Origin: an uncultured Clostridium sp.
GTDB taxonomy: Bacteria; Bacillota; Clostridia; Lachnospirales; Lachnospiraceae
NCBI GenBank assembly: GCA_947253885.1
Contig: CAMYAO010000004.1
Coordinates: 1 to 64,000 of the forward strand
Length of the DNA stretch: 64,000 nt
Reading direction: 5' to 3'
How positions within the stretch are numbered: the first letter of the stretch is position 1; the number at the start of each line of letters is the position of its first letter. Positions 26,513 through 35,659 of this stretch are shown here, piece after piece. A model generated the notes under the pieces. The model worked only from the letters and a program-made list of their open reading frames with translations. It was not told where the DNA came from and searched no databases. The translations under genes and the position numbers were made by a program.

Positions 26513-27340
26513 ATGATATATATCGGAAGTCATGTTTCCCGCTCAAAAGGATATCTTGCAATGGGGAAACATACAAAAGAGCTTGGCGGTACTACTTTCG
26601 CATTTTTCATGAGAAATCCGAGAGGAGGAGTTGCTGCTGCATTAAAAAAAGAAGACATTTGCGGTCTGGAGAGATTTTTAAGAGAAGAACGTTTCGGACC
26701 GTTGGTAGCACATGCCAGTTATACAATGAATCTATGTGCGGCAAAACCGGATATCCGGGAAAAATCATTTCAGATGTTGACAGAGGATTTAGAACGGTTG
26801 GAGTATTTACCGGGGAACTACTATAATTTACACCCGGGCAGTCATGTGGGGCAGGGAGTTGAACCTGCTGTTACACTTATTGCAGATGCTCTGAATCGAG
26901 CAATAAAGCCGGATCAGACGAGCACAGTATTATTGGAAACTATGGCAGGCAAGGGGACAGAGATGGGGCGCAGCTTTGAAGAAATCAAAGCAATCATCGA
27001 TAAAATAGAACAAAAGGAAAAGATAGGAGTTTGTTTTGACACCTGTCATACATGGGACGGTGGATATGATTTAGAGAACTTTGAACAGGTAATAGCAGAG
27101 TTTGATGCGGTAATCGGAAGCGAATATTTAAAGGCATTTCATTTGAATGACAGTTTAAATAATCGGAACAGCCATAAGGATCGTCATGCGAGATTAGAGG
27201 AAGGAAAGATCGGAGATTCTTTAAAACAAATAGTACAACATCCGATTGCTCAGGAGAAACCGTTTATTTTGGAAACCCCAAATGATGAGGAAGGATATAA
27301 AAGAGAAATACGATTGATAAAATCATGGGTAGTTTTATAA
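26513..27340 (+). CDS. nfo: deoxyribonuclease IV (AP endonuclease)
   Basis: 275 residues. It cuts DNA at abasic sites in base-excision repair, as a TIM barrel with three zinc ions. Metal-binding motifs are visible in order: GSHVS, VAHASYTMN, NLHPGSHVG, LLETMAGKGTE, CFDTCHTWDGGYD, FHLNDS, DRHARLEEG and ILETP. It starts 13 bases after yaaA and is the last clear gene of the operon. Confidence 0.96.
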   Translation: MIYIGSHVSRSKGYLAMGKHTKELGGTTFAFFMRNPRGGVAAALKKEDICGLERFLREERFGPLVAHASYTMNLCAAKPDIREKSFQMLTEDLERLEYLPGNYYNLHPGSHVGQGVEPAVTLIADALNRAIKPDQTSTVLLETMAGKGTEMGRSFEEIKAIIDKIEQKEKIGVCFDTCHTWDGGYDLENFEQVIAEFDAVIGSEYLKAFHLNDSLNNRNSHKDRHARLEEGKIGDSLKQIVQHPIAQEKPFILETPNDEEGYKREIRLIKSWVVL

Positions 27341-27417
27341 AACCTAATCTATAGGAATTACGTCAAGAAAGTAAGAAACCAATTATCACAGATAAATTAT
27401 GACAGGGGGGTACTTTC

Positions 27418-27618
27418 ATGATAGATGTAACAATAGGACACCACAGTTGTACTGTAATCGGAATGGTGGGTATGAATTCTTTTATCAGAGCAATTCAACA
27501 GACAGAGAATATCTGCCAGATTATAAATCAGATGGTAAGATTTCCATATTCGGATCTGAAGGTAGTAGAGTATGTAATCGAATATGAGATGAAAGAACCG
27601 CAGTTCCTTATGCAGTAA
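27418..27618 (+). CDS. possible small protein, unknown
   Basis: 66 residues starting MIDVTIGHHSCTVIGMVGMN and ending KEPQFLMQ. A GGGGGG stretch 8-9 bases before the ATG could serve as ribosome site. It has no membrane helix or known motif. It lies between nfo and a convergent nuclease gene. A competing frame (27399-27587) and an antisense frame also cover it, so coding is not certain. Confidence 0.4.
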   Translation: MIDVTIGHHSCTVIGMVGMNSFIRAIQQTENICQIINQMVRFPYSDLKVVEYVIEYEMKEPQFLMQ

Positions 27619-27622
27619 GGTA

Positions 27623-28372
27623 TTATGCCTTATAGTTGACACCGGATCGATACAGGATTTTGACACCCGGCTGAACATTATAACAATATACATGGAACGA
27701 GATTCCGGCTCCGTTATCTTCGATGGAATAGGCCTGCATTTCAACACCGGAAGCCAAAAGGTTGTCATTTTTATAAATAGGGATAACCTGATAGGCAACA
27801 TGATTGTGAGTGGCGCGAATATAGCGCAGAACCTTTGTTTCGAAGGGAAGCATTCCTTCTATATTGAGATAGCGGGTGCCGGTAATCAGATTGTTCGGGT
27901 TGTCATCTTCTGCAGTCAGGCTGTGAGCAATCAGATGACATCTGTTATATAAAACATGATTTTCAATAAAGGAGTAGGAGCCCTGCTTCCATCCGGTAGG
28001 GTAAATATGGCTGATATCGCCGCGTTTTTTTCTTGGAAACAGATCCTTACCGATAACGGCAAATGCACCGGTTGCTCTTTTTTTTGCATCTAAAGTATAA
28101 TATTTCTCGGAACTGGTTGCAATCAGCTGACTTTTAGAAAAGTTCGGACGATTGTGGTTTACCGTGACATAAGGTGTATCCTGAAAGGTCGGCAGTGCAT
28201 CGATATTTACACTGCTGATATTTGCAACGGTAGAAGCAGTCTGCCGTCCGGTTAGTTGATTTACAATATTTGTTAGTGTAGAATGATTTCCGGCACTAAA
28301 TAAAAGAAGAATACCGACTGCAATTCCAAGAATTGGAGAGGGTTTCTTTTTTTTTCGATAATTTGATTTCAT
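27623..28372 (-). CDS. secreted DNA/RNA non-specific endonuclease
   Basis: 249 residues. An N-terminal membrane anchor or signal (about 12-28, after a Lys/Arg-rich start) is followed by a nuclease domain of the EndA/NucA beta-beta-alpha-metal type: NRCHLIAHSL with the probable catalytic His146 (in place of the usual DRGH), and NLITGTRYLNIEGMLPFE with metal-binding Asn. It probably degrades extracellular DNA or acts in DNA uptake. The start is set at 28372, after AGAGG; an upstream ATG at 28435 would overlap the divergent rluA-type gene. Confidence 0.88.
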   Translation of the reverse strand: MKSNYRKKKKPSPILGIAVGILLLFSAGNHSTLTNIVNQLTGRQTASTVANISSVNIDALPTFQDTPYVTVNHNRPNFSKSQLIATSSEKYYTLDAKKRATGAFAVIGKDLFPRKKRGDISHIYPTGWKQGSYSFIENHVLYNRCHLIAHSLTAEDDNPNNLITGTRYLNIEGMLPFETKVLRYIRATHNHVAYQVIPIYKNDNLLASGVEMQAYSIEDNGAGISFHVYCYNVQPGVKILYRSGVNYKA

Positions 28373-28406
28373 AAATAACCTCTTTGATGGGGGGAAGATA
28401 AGTACA

Positions 28407-29342
28407 ATGATAGAACATATATTCGATAAAAGCAAGATAAAAAGACAATTATTTTACCGGATTACGGATGCGGAGGAAGGGATGAGTGTCAGAACTTTTT
28501 TAAAACAGCACGGATATTCCAGACAGATGATTATTGATTTAAAAAAAACGACATTCGGGATTGCGGTAAATGAAGAATGGTCGTACGTACGAACCATCTT
28601 AAAAAAGGGGGATGTCTTGCAGATCACATTGGAAGAAGAGGTGGGAGACGGGATCGTTGCCAAGCAATCCGATTTTCAGATTTTATATGAAGATGCGGAT
28701 ATTCTGGTTGTAAATAAACCGTCCGGAATGTCGATCCATCCGTCACAGAATCATTATGACAATACGTTGGCAAATGCAGTTGCATTTTACATGAATCAAA
28801 AAAACGAGTCTATTACCTTTCGATGTATCAATCGTCTGGACAGAGATACTACCGGTGTGACTATTATTGCAAAGCATCGACTGGCCGCTTCTGTCTTACA
28901 TAAACAGAATATAGAGCACCGGATAAAGAAGATATATCTGGCAGTTTGCGAGGGAAAACTTTTTTCTGAAGGAACTATTGATGCCCGAATTGCAAGAAGA
29001 GAGGGTTCTACAATTGAGCGCCGGATACATGAAGACGGAGAAGAAGCAATCACTCATTATAAACGACTGCTTTATAAAAAAGAAGAGGATATCTCTTTGG
29101 CGGAAGTACGGCTGGAAACCGGTAGAACACACCAGATACGGATGCACTTTCAGCATATAGGACATCCTCTTCTGGGAGATTTTTTATACAATCCGGAAAA
29201 TCGAAAGATGGATCGACAGGGTCTTCATGCATATAAAATATCATTTTTCCATCCGATCACAACGGAATATCGAACGGTTACCGCTCCGATTCCGGATGAC
29301 ATACGGACATTATTCTCGCAGGAATTGACAGAATTGTTCTGA
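28407..29342 (+). CDS. RluA-family pseudouridine synthase
   Basis: 311 residues. An N-terminal S4-like domain (about 15-80; SVRTFLKQHGYSRQMI) is followed by the synthase domain with LVVNKPSGMSIHPS, the catalytic RLDRDTTG (Asp145) and TGRTHQIRMHFQHIGHPLLGD. It isomerises uridine in rRNA or tRNA; the RluA/RluC/RluD subtype cannot be fixed. Its first codon lies only 34 bases from the divergent nuclease start. Its last 33 bases overlap the convergent patatin gene. Confidence 0.93.
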   Translation: MIEHIFDKSKIKRQLFYRITDAEEGMSVRTFLKQHGYSRQMIIDLKKTTFGIAVNEEWSYVRTILKKGDVLQITLEEEVGDGIVAKQSDFQILYEDADILVVNKPSGMSIHPSQNHYDNTLANAVAFYMNQKNESITFRCINRLDRDTTGVTIIAKHRLAASVLHKQNIEHRIKKIYLAVCEGKLFSEGTIDARIARREGSTIERRIHEDGEEAITHYKRLLYKKEEDISLAEVRLETGRTHQIRMHFQHIGHPLLGDFLYNPENRKMDRQGLHAYKISFFHPITTEYRTVTAPIPDDIRTLFSQELTELF

Positions 29343-30167
29343 GCGGGATTGATAATCTCTTATGCCAAGCTCGTACAGGGTATGCTCCACTGCAATATCC
29401 ATGGAGTAGGTACTCATGGAGATGGATTCGCTTGGAGCAAAAATAAAGGCTTTTTTCTGCCGTTCGAGTTCATAAGCCAGAGATTGACATTTTTGATACA
29501 TCAGATGCCGGCGGTCAATGGCTTGAATGGTCTTGGGATACTTTCGGCATAGAAACGAATAGAGAAGACGATGCTTTTCCGGCTGTTTAATAAAATTTCG
29601 ATTTTTGGACAGAATGATTACCAATTTATCGCATCCGTTGTCTAATGCATGTTGAACCGGTATTGCATCTGTAACACCTCCGTCAAAATAATATTGACCG
29701 TTTACTTCGACCGGTCGGCAAATTCCGGGAAGTGCACAACTTGCCTTGATCACGGAATAATCATCCTGCTTTAGTTCATCTTTAGAAAAGTAGTGCGGTT
29801 TTCCTGTCCGTGCATCAGTGGCGACAATGGTAAATTCTGTCGGATCAGAAGCTAAAGCGGGATAATCGATAGGATCCGCACCGTTTGAGTTGGATAGAGT
29901 GCCGTATATGAAATCCAATCCGAAAATATTCCCGGTGGTAAGAAAGCTTTTCAGACCGAAATACCCGGGTTTTTTCAGATGTTCGGTATAATAGCGAAGA
30001 TTTCGTTCTCTTTGCCCGGCAAGATAAGAGCAGAGATTAGCAGAACCGGCAGACACCCCGATCGCATAGTCAAATGAAACAGAGTCATCTAAAAATTTAT
30101 CCAGCACGCCAGCACTATAGGCACATTTCATTCCCCCGCCTTCTACAATCAATCCAATTTTACTCAT
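29310..30167 (-). CDS. patatin-like phospholipase
   Basis: 285 residues. Patatin catalytic dyad: oxyanion GGGMKCAYSAG (10-20), nucleophile GVSAGS with Ser39, and Asp162 in FDGGVTDAIP. Bacterial relatives (YlfA/RssA-like) hydrolyse acyl esters of lipids in the cytosol or at the membrane. The start is the ATG at 30167, after GAGGAG; upstream in-frame ATGs lack a ribosome site. Confidence 0.92.
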   Translation of the reverse strand: MSKIGLIVEGGGMKCAYSAGVLDKFLDDSVSFDYAIGVSAGSANLCSYLAGQRERNLRYYTEHLKKPGYFGLKSFLTTGNIFGLDFIYGTLSNSNGADPIDYPALASDPTEFTIVATDARTGKPHYFSKDELKQDDYSVIKASCALPGICRPVEVNGQYYFDGGVTDAIPVQHALDNGCDKLVIILSKNRNFIKQPEKHRLLYSFLCRKYPKTIQAIDRRHLMYQKCQSLAYELERQKKAFIFAPSESISMSTYSMDIAVEHTLYELGIRDYQSRSEQFCQFLRE

Positions 30168-30280
30168 GTCTATGCTCCTCTCTACTATTACTAAAGGAGC
30201 AGTTACCATCTGAAAAAAACAGAGACAAAGTAACTGCGTAAATCCTGTCATTTTGTTAGAATATCCTACATATAAGATAC

Positions 30281-30312
30281 AGTATAGCACGGTTGTCAAT
30301 TTATGCTATACT
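30281..30312. promoter_or_regulatory. symmetric divergent promoter/operator between patatin and tcdA
   Basis: AGTATAGCA (30281-30289) and TGCTATACT (30304-30312) are perfect 9-bp inverted repeats. On each strand TGCTATACT reads as an extended -10. Between them lies TTGTCAA, which gives a -35-like hexamer on both strands but at a spacing of only 8 bases. It may be a pair of face-to-face promoters, a regulator site, or both. Confidence 0.55.
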
Positions 30313-30391
30313 AAGCTGTGTATAACCTTTTTATTCTATGGAAAATGGTAATACATTAAAAAATAAATTTAATCAACAAAAGGGAGTTTTT

Positions 30392-31147
30392 ATGTTAAAT
30401 CAATTTTCACGCTCTGAATTACTTTTAGGGAAAAAAGCAATGGAGAGATTAGAAGATACAACTGTAGCAGTGTTCGGAATCGGTGGAGTCGGAGGCTTTG
30501 TGGTGGAAGCGCTGGTTCGTACCGGGATCGGACACTTTGTATTAGTAGACGATGATAAAGTCTGTCTGACAAATTTAAACAGACAAATTATTGCAACCGG
30601 AAGCACAATTGGAAGATTAAAGACGGAAGTAATGAAAGAGAGGATTTTAGACATCAATCCAAATGCCGAGGTACAGCTTCACAAATGCTTTTATTTACCG
30701 GAAACGGCGGATCAATTTGATTTTTCCTCATATGATTTTGTGGTAGATGCTGTAGATACGGTGACAGCAAAAATTGATATCATTATGCAATGTCAGAAGG
30801 TAGGTACACCGATTATCAGCAGTATGGGAGCGGGGAATAAAAAGAATCCGGCGATGTTTGAAGTTGCGGATATTTATGAGACATCAGTTTGTCCGTTAGC
30901 TCGTGTTATGAGAAGGGAGTTAAAGAAGAGGAATGTAAAAGCGCTTAAAGTAGTCTATTCCAAAGAAAAGCCGTTAAAGCCGCTGGAAGATTCTTCCAAT
31001 TCCTGCAAGAATCACTGTGTTTGCCCTCCCGGCTCGGAGCATAAATGTACTGATAAAAGGGCAATACCGGGAAGTCTTGCATTTGTTCCATCTGTAGCGG
31101 GTTTGATAATAGCAGGAGAAATTGTAAAGGAGATAACAGAAAGATAA
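30392..31147 (+). CDS. tcdA: tRNA threonylcarbamoyladenosine dehydratase TcdA
   Basis: 251 residues, ThiF/E1-like. It cyclises t6A37 of tRNA to ct6A, using ATP. The nucleotide-binding loop is VFGIGGVGGFVVEALVRTG, followed by VDDDKVCLTNLNRQI. The metal or structural Cys region is EDSSNSCKNHCVCPPGSEH. The start is the ATG after AAGGGAG; an upstream ATG at 30338 has no ribosome site. It may head the long transcript that runs into the cobalamin genes. Confidence 0.92.
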   Translation: MLNQFSRSELLLGKKAMERLEDTTVAVFGIGGVGGFVVEALVRTGIGHFVLVDDDKVCLTNLNRQIIATGSTIGRLKTEVMKERILDINPNAEVQLHKCFYLPETADQFDFSSYDFVVDAVDTVTAKIDIIMQCQKVGTPIISSMGAGNKKNPAMFEVADIYETSVCPLARVMRRELKKRNVKALKVVYSKEKPLKPLEDSSNSCKNHCVCPPGSEHKCTDKRAIPGSLAFVPSVAGLIIAGEIVKEITER

Positions 31148-31149
31148 GC

Positions 31150-32553
31150 ATGTGGACAAGGTTTAAATATAAATTTATTGGGGATTCGATTTTTTATCGA
31201 AATGTGATGTGGGTATTAATACCGATCATGGTTCAGACAGGAATTACGAATTTTTTAAGTTTGCTGGATAATGTGATGGTCGGAAAGCTCGGTACGGAGC
31301 AAATGTCCGGAGTGGCGATTGTCGGACAGCTGGTTTATGTATTTGTGCTTTGTATTTTTGGCGGGATGTCGGCAGCAGGTATTTATACGGCACAATATTA
31401 CGGACAGGGAGATGAGGAAGGAGTAAGGAACACTTTACGATTCAAATTGGTAATGGGGCTCTTGATTACTGCAATTACCATTTTCATTTTTGTTTGTTTC
31501 GGAAATTCATTGATAGAGTTGTTTTTGAGAGGAAAGTCAGATGGTGGAAATCTGAAGTTGGCTTTGTTTTATGGAAAACAGTATCTGTTATTTATGCTTG
31601 CGGGATTGCCGGCTTATGCGATCGGGCAGAGTTATTCCAGTGTGCTTCGGGAATGTGGACATACACTTCAGCCTATGAAGGCAGGTGTGTGTGCAGTTGT
31701 TATTAATATTATATTGAATTTTGTTTTGATTTTCGGTCTGTTGGGATTCCCAAAACTGGGGGTAGTGGGAGCGGCAGTGGCTACTTCTATTTCTCGTTAT
31801 ATTGAGACTGGGATTATAGTGATTTGGAGTCATACACACTCTAAAACGGCATTTTTCGTAAAGGGACTTTACAAAACGCTGAAGGTTCCCGGGACTATGG
31901 TAAAGCAGATTGCGGTTAAGGGAACCCCCCTGTTGATGAATGAGACTTTGTGGTCGGCAGGATTGGCAATTTTACTTCAATGTTATTCGGTCAGAGGTTT
32001 GAATGTTGTTGCCGGAATGAATATTTCGAATACGATCACAAATGTATTTGCCATTATCTATCTGGCAATGGGAGAGGCGGTTGCAATCATTGTCGGACAG
32101 CAGTTGGGAGCAAACCGGATTGAAAAAGCCAAGGATACTGCCAGAAAAATGGCGGCATTATCGGTCTTTATCTATATCATAATCGGAAGTATTTTGTTTC
32201 TTATCGCTCCTCTGTTTCCGGGAATTTATAATACATCAGAAGAGGCAAAAAGGTTTGCACTCCATTTTATTCGTATTACAGCTATTTATCTTCCAATCAA
32301 TGCATTTGTAAACGCAGCATATTTTGCACTTCGTTCCGGTGGAAAAACTATTATTACCTTTTTGTTTGACAGTGCATTTATTTATCTGGTCAGTGTGCCT
32401 ACTGCATTTATCTTGTGCAAACACACAGGATTGTCCATTGAAGTATGTTATGCAATTGTAACCGGAGTAGACATGGTAAAAGTTCTGATCGGGATTTACC
32501 TGCTAAAGAAAGGAAAATGGGCACAGAATATTGTGGCGGAGGAAAGATCATGA
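31150..32553 (+). CDS. MATE family efflux transporter
   Basis: 467 residues with about 12 membrane helices. Family features: QTGITNFLSLLDNVMVGKLG in helix 1, AIVGQLVYVF, and GMSAAGIYTAQYYGQ. MATE proteins export cationic drugs or metabolites by Na+ or H+ antiport. It starts 2 bases after tcdA and overlaps cobO by four bases (ATGA). Its place in the cobalamin transcript may be coincidental, or it may export a pathway-related compound; nothing in the sequence decides this. Confidence 0.9.
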   Translation: MWTRFKYKFIGDSIFYRNVMWVLIPIMVQTGITNFLSLLDNVMVGKLGTEQMSGVAIVGQLVYVFVLCIFGGMSAAGIYTAQYYGQGDEEGVRNTLRFKLVMGLLITAITIFIFVCFGNSLIELFLRGKSDGGNLKLALFYGKQYLLFMLAGLPAYAIGQSYSSVLRECGHTLQPMKAGVCAVVINIILNFVLIFGLLGFPKLGVVGAAVATSISRYIETGIIVIWSHTHSKTAFFVKGLYKTLKVPGTMVKQIAVKGTPLLMNETLWSAGLAILLQCYSVRGLNVVAGMNISNTITNVFAIIYLAMGEAVAIIVGQQLGANRIEKAKDTARKMAALSVFIYIIIGSILFLIAPLFPGIYNTSEEAKRFALHFIRITAIYLPINAFVNAAYFALRSGGKTIITFLFDSAFIYLVSVPTAFILCKHTGLSIEVCYAIVTGVDMVKVLIGIYLLKKGKWAQNIVAEERS

Positions 32554-33074
32554 GAGGTTTAATTCACATATATTGCGGTGATGGAAAAGGAAAAACAACA
32601 GCAGCTACCGGATTGGCGATTCGGGCAGCCGGAGACCAGAAAACGATTCTGTTTGCAAGATTTTTGAAGACGGAGGATTCTTCTGAACTTCGTATTTTAG
32701 ATCAGATCAAAGAAATATCCGTTATCCATTTAGAAAAGAGTTTCGGATTTTATCATCAGCTGGACGACAGGCAGCGACAGGAAATGATCGGATTTTATCA
32801 AACGCTTTGGGAAGAGATAAAAGAACAGGTATTAACAGGTTCGTATCAAATGCTGGTATTGGATGAGATTATGGCGGCAATCAATTATAATATTATTGCT
32901 GTTTCCGATCTGCTGGATTTTTTAATGAAAAAACCGGAGGCTCTGGAGGTGGTAATGACGGGACGGGATCCTAAAGATGAGTTGGTGGAGACTGCAGATT
33001 ATGTATCTGAAATAAGAAAAATCAAGCATCCGTTTGATCAGGGGATCTATGCACGAAAGGGAATTGAATACTAA
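32550..33074 (+). CDS. cobO: cob(I)yrinic acid a,c-diamide adenosyltransferase
   Basis: 174 residues of the CobA/CobO/BtuR type. It adds the adenosyl ligand to the corrinoid cobalt with ATP. The N-terminal P-loop YCGDGKGKTTAATGLA (about 7-22) is family-specific, and LVLDEIMAAINYN and VMTGRDPKDELVETADYVSE follow. The start overlaps the MATE stop. It is the first cobalamin gene of the run. Confidence 0.94.
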   Translation: MRGLIHIYCGDGKGKTTAATGLAIRAAGDQKTILFARFLKTEDSSELRILDQIKEISVIHLEKSFGFYHQLDDRQRQEMIGFYQTLWEEIKEQVLTGSYQMLVLDEIMAAINYNIIAVSDLLDFLMKKPEALEVVMTGRDPKDELVETADYVSEIRKIKHPFDQGIYARKGIEY

Positions 33075-33077
33075 TTT

Positions 33078-34214
33078 ATGAAGGAAGAACACTATCTGTT
33101 ACAAGCCGGTAAAAAATTAAGAACGGGTTATACGACCGGTTCCTGTGCGGCAGCTGCAACAAAAGCGGCTTTGGAGATGCTGTTGTCGGAACAATGGATT
33201 TCGGAAGTAATATTGGATACGCCGAAAGGAATACGATTGTATCTGGATGTGGAAGAAATCACAAGAGAGGATCAGACTGTGAGCTGTGCTATTCGAAAAG
33301 ATGGAGGAGATGATCCGGATGTCACACACGGAATGCTGGTTTTTTCTTCAGTTACGCTTACAGACAGCGGATATCACCTGATCGGAGGAGATGGAATCGG
33401 CAGGATTACACAGCCGGGATTTGAGCAGGCGATCGGATCGGCAGCAATCAATAAGATCCCGAGACAGATGATTCGTAAAGAGGTAGATGATCTGTGTCGA
33501 AAATACCGCTATCAAAACGGGATAGAGGTAACGATTTCCATACCGGGTGGGGAAGAGGTTGCAAAGAAGACCTTTAATCCTCATTTAGGAATTGTAGGGG
33601 GGCTGTCTATATTGGGGACAAGTGGAATTGTAATTCCCATGTCGGAAGCTGCACTGGTTAAAAGTATCGAATTGGAAATGGATATAGCAGTTGCAAAAGG
33701 ATATAAGACACTGCTGATCTGTCCCGGAAATTATGGGGAAACTTTCTCAAAAACAATATTCGGAGATTGGATAGAGCCGGATGCCAAATGTTCAAACTAT
33801 GTGGGAGAAACTTTGGATCTCGCAATGGGAAAGGAAAGTGTGGAGCAAATTTTATTTGTGGCGCATATCGGCAAATTTGTTAAAGTGGCAGCCGGAATTA
33901 TGAATACTCATTCCAGAAATGCAGATGCCAGAGCCGATGTTCTGGCAGCACATACGGCAATGGTAACAGAGGATATTCAGGTAATTCGTCAGGTGATGAA
34001 CAGCCTGACAACAGAAGAAGCACTTGAGATTTTGTCGGAAAATGCATTGTTGAGAGCTGTGATAGAGCGGATACTGGAGCGGATACAGTTCTATATACAG
34101 AAGAGGATTCAAAATCAATTTCCTGTTGGAGTGATATTGTTTTCAAATAGACAGGGGTTGTTGGGAAGCAGTCAAAATGCAAAGAATATGATAAAGGAGA
34201 TCAAAAACAGATGA
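33078..34214 (+). CDS. cbiD: cobalt-precorrin-5B (C1)-methyltransferase
   Basis: 378 residues, normal for CbiD. It methylates C1 of the corrin ring in the anaerobic pathway. The N-terminus LRTGYTTGSCAAAATKAA is diagnostic; DGGDDPDVTHGMLVF and LLICPGNYGETFSKTI are further family segments. It follows cobO by 3 bases, with only a weak ribosome site (AAGGG, about 17 bases upstream), so coupling is likely. The stop overlaps the next start by four bases. Confidence 0.95.
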   Translation: MKEEHYLLQAGKKLRTGYTTGSCAAAATKAALEMLLSEQWISEVILDTPKGIRLYLDVEEITREDQTVSCAIRKDGGDDPDVTHGMLVFSSVTLTDSGYHLIGGDGIGRITQPGFEQAIGSAAINKIPRQMIRKEVDDLCRKYRYQNGIEVTISIPGGEEVAKKTFNPHLGIVGGLSILGTSGIVIPMSEAALVKSIELEMDIAVAKGYKTLLICPGNYGETFSKTIFGDWIEPDAKCSNYVGETLDLAMGKESVEQILFVAHIGKFVKVAAGIMNTHSRNADARADVLAAHTAMVTEDIQVIRQVMNSLTTEEALEILSENALLRAVIERILERIQFYIQKRIQNQFPVGVILFSNRQGLLGSSQNAKNMIKEIKNR

Positions 34215-34897
34215 GAGGAAGTATAATCGGCATCGGTGTCGGACCGGGAGACGGAGAACTGATTACGCTGAAAGCTTTTTATAAAATCAAAGAGGCAGAT
34301 ATTATCTTTGTTCCGGGGAAAAAACCGGAAGAAAGTGTCGCCTATCGGATTGTGAAAAGCGTGTATCCAGAGATTGTAAATAAAAAAGTGATGGCGGTAG
34401 ATATGCCGATGACAAGAAATAGAGAGATTTTAACAGAAGCACATCATCTGGCGGTCAGTGAAATAAAAAAGTATTTGGAACAGGGAGATTCTGTTGTGTT
34501 TTTAACGCTTGGAGATGCGACAATCTATTCAACTTATCTTTATCTGCATGCTATCCTTTTAAAAGAAGGATATGATGCTTCTATCTTAAACGGAATACCG
34601 TCTTTTTGTGCGACGGCGGCACTTCTGAATATCGGATTGGCAGAAAGAGATCAGCCTCTTCATATTTTACCCGGAGCGGATTCTTTGGAAGAAGCTTTAC
34701 AATTGTCCGGAACCAGAATTCTGATGAAGACCGGTCGTCATCTGCAGAATGTAAAGAAACGGTTGTTGGAGAGTAAAGCAGATATTTACTTTGTGGAAAA
34801 CTGTGGAATGGAACAGGAACGTGTTTATGTAGGAGCGGAAAATATTCCGGAAGAGTCAGGCTATTTTTCCTTATTAATTATAAAAGAAAAGGAGTAG
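34211..34897 (+). CDS. cbiL: cobalt-precorrin-2 C20-methyltransferase
   Basis: 228 residues, a tetrapyrrole methylase. It makes cobalt-precorrin-3 from cobalt-precorrin-2. SAM-binding features: GIGVGPGDGELITLKA at the N-terminus, LTLGDATIYSTYLYL, and NGIPSFCATAALLNIGLAER. The last segment is typical of the CbiL/CobI group. The ribosome site AAAGGAG lies in the end of cbiD. Confidence 0.93.
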   Translation: MRGSIIGIGVGPGDGELITLKAFYKIKEADIIFVPGKKPEESVAYRIVKSVYPEIVNKKVMAVDMPMTRNREILTEAHHLAVSEIKKYLEQGDSVVFLTLGDATIYSTYLYLHAILLKEGYDASILNGIPSFCATAALLNIGLAERDQPLHILPGADSLEEALQLSGTRILMKTGRHLQNVKKRLLESKADIYFVENCGMEQERVYVGAENIPEESGYFSLLIIKEKE

Positions 34898-34900
34898 AGA

Positions 34901-35659
34901 ATGGTTTATTTTGTGGGAGCCGGAAGCGGAGCAGCAGATCTGATTACGGTAAGAGGAATGCGACTGCTTCAGAAAGCAGATGTGATTATCTATGCAGGCT
35001 CATTGGTAAATCCCGAACTGTTATCTTACGGAAAAGAAGATGTGAGTTTATATAACAGTGCGACGATGACATTAGAGGAAGTATTACAGGTAATGAAGAA
35101 GGCGGAGGAAAGCGGATATTTGACGGTTCGTCTGCATACCGGAGATCCCAGCCTGTATGGGGCAATCCGGGAGCAGATGGATCAGCTGGATCAATGGAAA
35201 ATTCCTTATCAATACTGTCCGGGAGTCAGTTCGTTTTGCGGAGCGGCGGCAGCCTTGGATTTGGAGTATACCTTGCCGGGAATCTCTCAATCGGTGATTA
35301 TTACCAGAATGGAGGGAAGAACTTCGGTTCCGAAAAAAGAGTCTGTACGAAGTCTGGCGGCACATCAGGCAACCATGGTATTGTTTTTAAGCACCGGATT
35401 ATTAGAGGAGGTAACAGTGGAGCTATTGGCGGGCGGTTATACTCCGGATACCCCGGCGGCAATTGTTTATAAGGCAACCTGGCCGGAGGAGGAAGTATAT
35501 CGTTGCAGTGTCGGTACATTGGTTGAGACCGCCGTTAGGCATTCTATCACAAAGACGGCATTGATTATTGTTGGAGAGGTAGTGGCATCCGGTAAATATC
35601 AGAGATCAAGGTTGTATCATCCGGATTTCACTACAGAATATCGCAAAGGAAGGTTATAG
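34901..35659 (+). CDS. cbiF: cobalt-precorrin-4 C11-methyltransferase
   Basis: 252 residues. The tetrapyrrole methylase start VYFVGAGSGAADLITVRGMR is followed by YAGSLVNPELL, RLHTGDPSLYGAIREQMDQL, and PGVSSFCGAAAALDLEYTLP. The YAGSLV and LEYTLP segments are characteristic of CbiF/CobM. The ribosome site is AAAGGAG and the stop abuts cbiG. Confidence 0.94.
   Translation: MVYFVGAGSGAADLITVRGMRLLQKADVIIYAGSLVNPELLSYGKEDVSLYNSATMTLEEVLQVMKKAEESGYLTVRLHTGDPSLYGAIREQMDQLDQWKIPYQYCPGVSSFCGAAAALDLEYTLPGISQSVIITRMEGRTSVPKKESVRSLAAHQATMVLFLSTGLLEEVTVELLAGGYTPDTPAAIVYKATWPEEEVYRCSVGTLVETAVRHSITKTALIIVGEVVASGKYQRSRLYHPDFTTEYRKGRL

Noticed and set aside
30300..30391. Possible cobalamin riboswitch before tcdA or the cob genes
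   Set aside because: The leader is under 100 bases and I could not find a B12-box-like sequence there. No other gap in the run is long enough. Only a covariance-model search would be decisive.
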